A DNA stretch of 7,587 nt from Clostridia bacterium (GTDB lineage: Bacteria > Aerophobota > Aerophobia > Aerophobales > AE-B3A). The position numbers were made by a program, and so were the translations under genes. Position 1 is the first letter of the stretch. Each line of letters begins with the position of its first letter. Location of the stretch: NCBI GenBank assembly GCA_030610745.1, contig JAUWRC010000075.1, positions 1-7,587 of the forward strand. The letters run 5' to 3'. Under the pieces are notes generated by a model. The model saw nothing but the letters and a program-made list of their open reading frames with translations, was not told the DNA's origin and ran no database searches. Positions 7,151 to 7,587 of the stretch are shown piece by piece.

Positions 7151-7587
7151 ATGATCAAGGTTGCCGTTATTGGTTGTGGTTACTGGGGACCAAATTTAGT
7201 TAGGAATTTTATCCAGATTCGGGAAAGCAAGGTGGAGTATTGCTGTGATCTAGATAAGGAAAAACTGAAGCGCATTAAGAGCCTTTATCCTGATGCTAAG
7301 GTTACTCGAAATTACCAAGAGGTTCTTAATGATCCGGGGGTGGAGGCAGTAGCCATTGCTACCCCGGTATCTACGCATTTTGGGCTGGCAAAAGAGGGGC
7401 TGGAGGCAGGAAAACATGTTTTCGTGGAAAAGCCTTTGACCCTGACTAGTCAGGAAGCCAGGGAACTTATAAGGTTAGCCAAAAAGAAAGGTAAAGTGCT
7501 AACGGTGGGACATACATTTCTATATGCGGCAGCGGTAAATAAGCTAAAGGAGCTGATTGATTCCGGAGAATTAGGAGATGTTCTTTA
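7151..7587 (+). CDS. Gfo/Idh/MocA-family sugar-nucleotide dehydrogenase (3' truncated)
   Basis: The first 145 residues of an NAD(P)-dependent oxidoreductase, cut by the window edge; the family is usually 310-350 residues long. It opens with the Rossmann strand and glycine motif MIKVAVIGCGYWGPNLVRNF. It continues with an acidic turn after the second strand (CCDLD), then AIATPVSTHF and HVFVEKPLT, whose K94 is the conserved EKP lysine of the active site. It then reads GHTFLYAAAVNKLKELIDSGELGDVL, a block I associate with WlbA/WbpB-type UDP-sugar 3-dehydrogenases. Such enzymes oxidise C3 of UDP-GlcNAc uronate, giving the keto group that the adjacent aminotransferase would aminate. The substrate assignment is inference, because inositol and other sugar dehydrogenases share the first half of the fold. 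It is separated from the aminotransferase by 52 nt with no clear terminator, so it probably belongs to the same operon. Confidence 0.9.
   Translation, partial: MIKVAVIGCGYWGPNLVRNFIQIRESKVEYCCDLDKEKLKRIKSLYPDAKVTRNYQEVLNDPGVEAVAIATPVSTHFGLAKEGLEAGKHVFVEKPLTLTSQEARELIRLAKKKGKVLTVGHTFLYAAAVNKLKELIDSGELGDVL

Overview
The window is one face of a bacterial cell-surface polysaccharide (exopolysaccharide, capsule or O-antigen) gene cluster. All seven genes lie on the + strand and are packed end to end. The source looks like a bacterium of low to moderate GC: most starts have Shine-Dalgarno sequences, the code is standard, and GC is roughly 35-50% in the lines I counted by hand. I cannot name the lineage. 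The mix of an O-antigen ligase-type protein, GT4 glycosyltransferases, a FemAB-like acyltransferase and a polysaccharide deacetylase resembles exosortase-linked EPS loci of uncultured environmental bacteria, but no exosortase or PEP-CTERM gene is visible here.

Layout. Positions 22-1500 encode a multi-pass membrane protein of the O-antigen ligase/polymerase type. Two GT4 glycosyltransferases follow (1497-2510 and 2507-3697), each joined to the gene before it by a 4-nt ATGA stop/start overlap. A FemAB-like GNAT-fold protein (3682-4734) overlaps the second transferase by 16 nt. Next comes a polysaccharide deacetylase split into two reading frames (4736-5047 and 5022-5951). A PLP-dependent sugar aminotransferase follows (start best placed at 5977, end 7098). 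After a 52-nt gap, a Gfo/Idh/MocA sugar-nucleotide dehydrogenase begins at 7151 and runs off the right edge. There are no RNA genes, mobile elements, CRISPR arrays or convincing terminators, and no stretch above 300 bases lacks a gene.

How the genes fit together (inference). The dehydrogenase and aminotransferase are the pair expected for a 3-amino sugar nucleotide, for example the UDP-GlcNAc(3NH2)A route of WbpB/WbpE (WlbA/WlbC). The two GT4 enzymes add sugars to a lipid-linked repeat unit. The deacetylase and FemAB-like protein would modify the glycan or its amino groups, and the membrane protein would polymerise or ligate the product.

The most notable feature is a 22-bp tandem duplication (5019-5040 and 5041-5062, one mismatch) exactly where the deacetylase changes frame. 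Removing one copy fuses the two ORFs into a single 397-residue protein with no other change. The duplication therefore explains the frameshift, and it could be a fixed mutation, a reversible switch or an assembly error.
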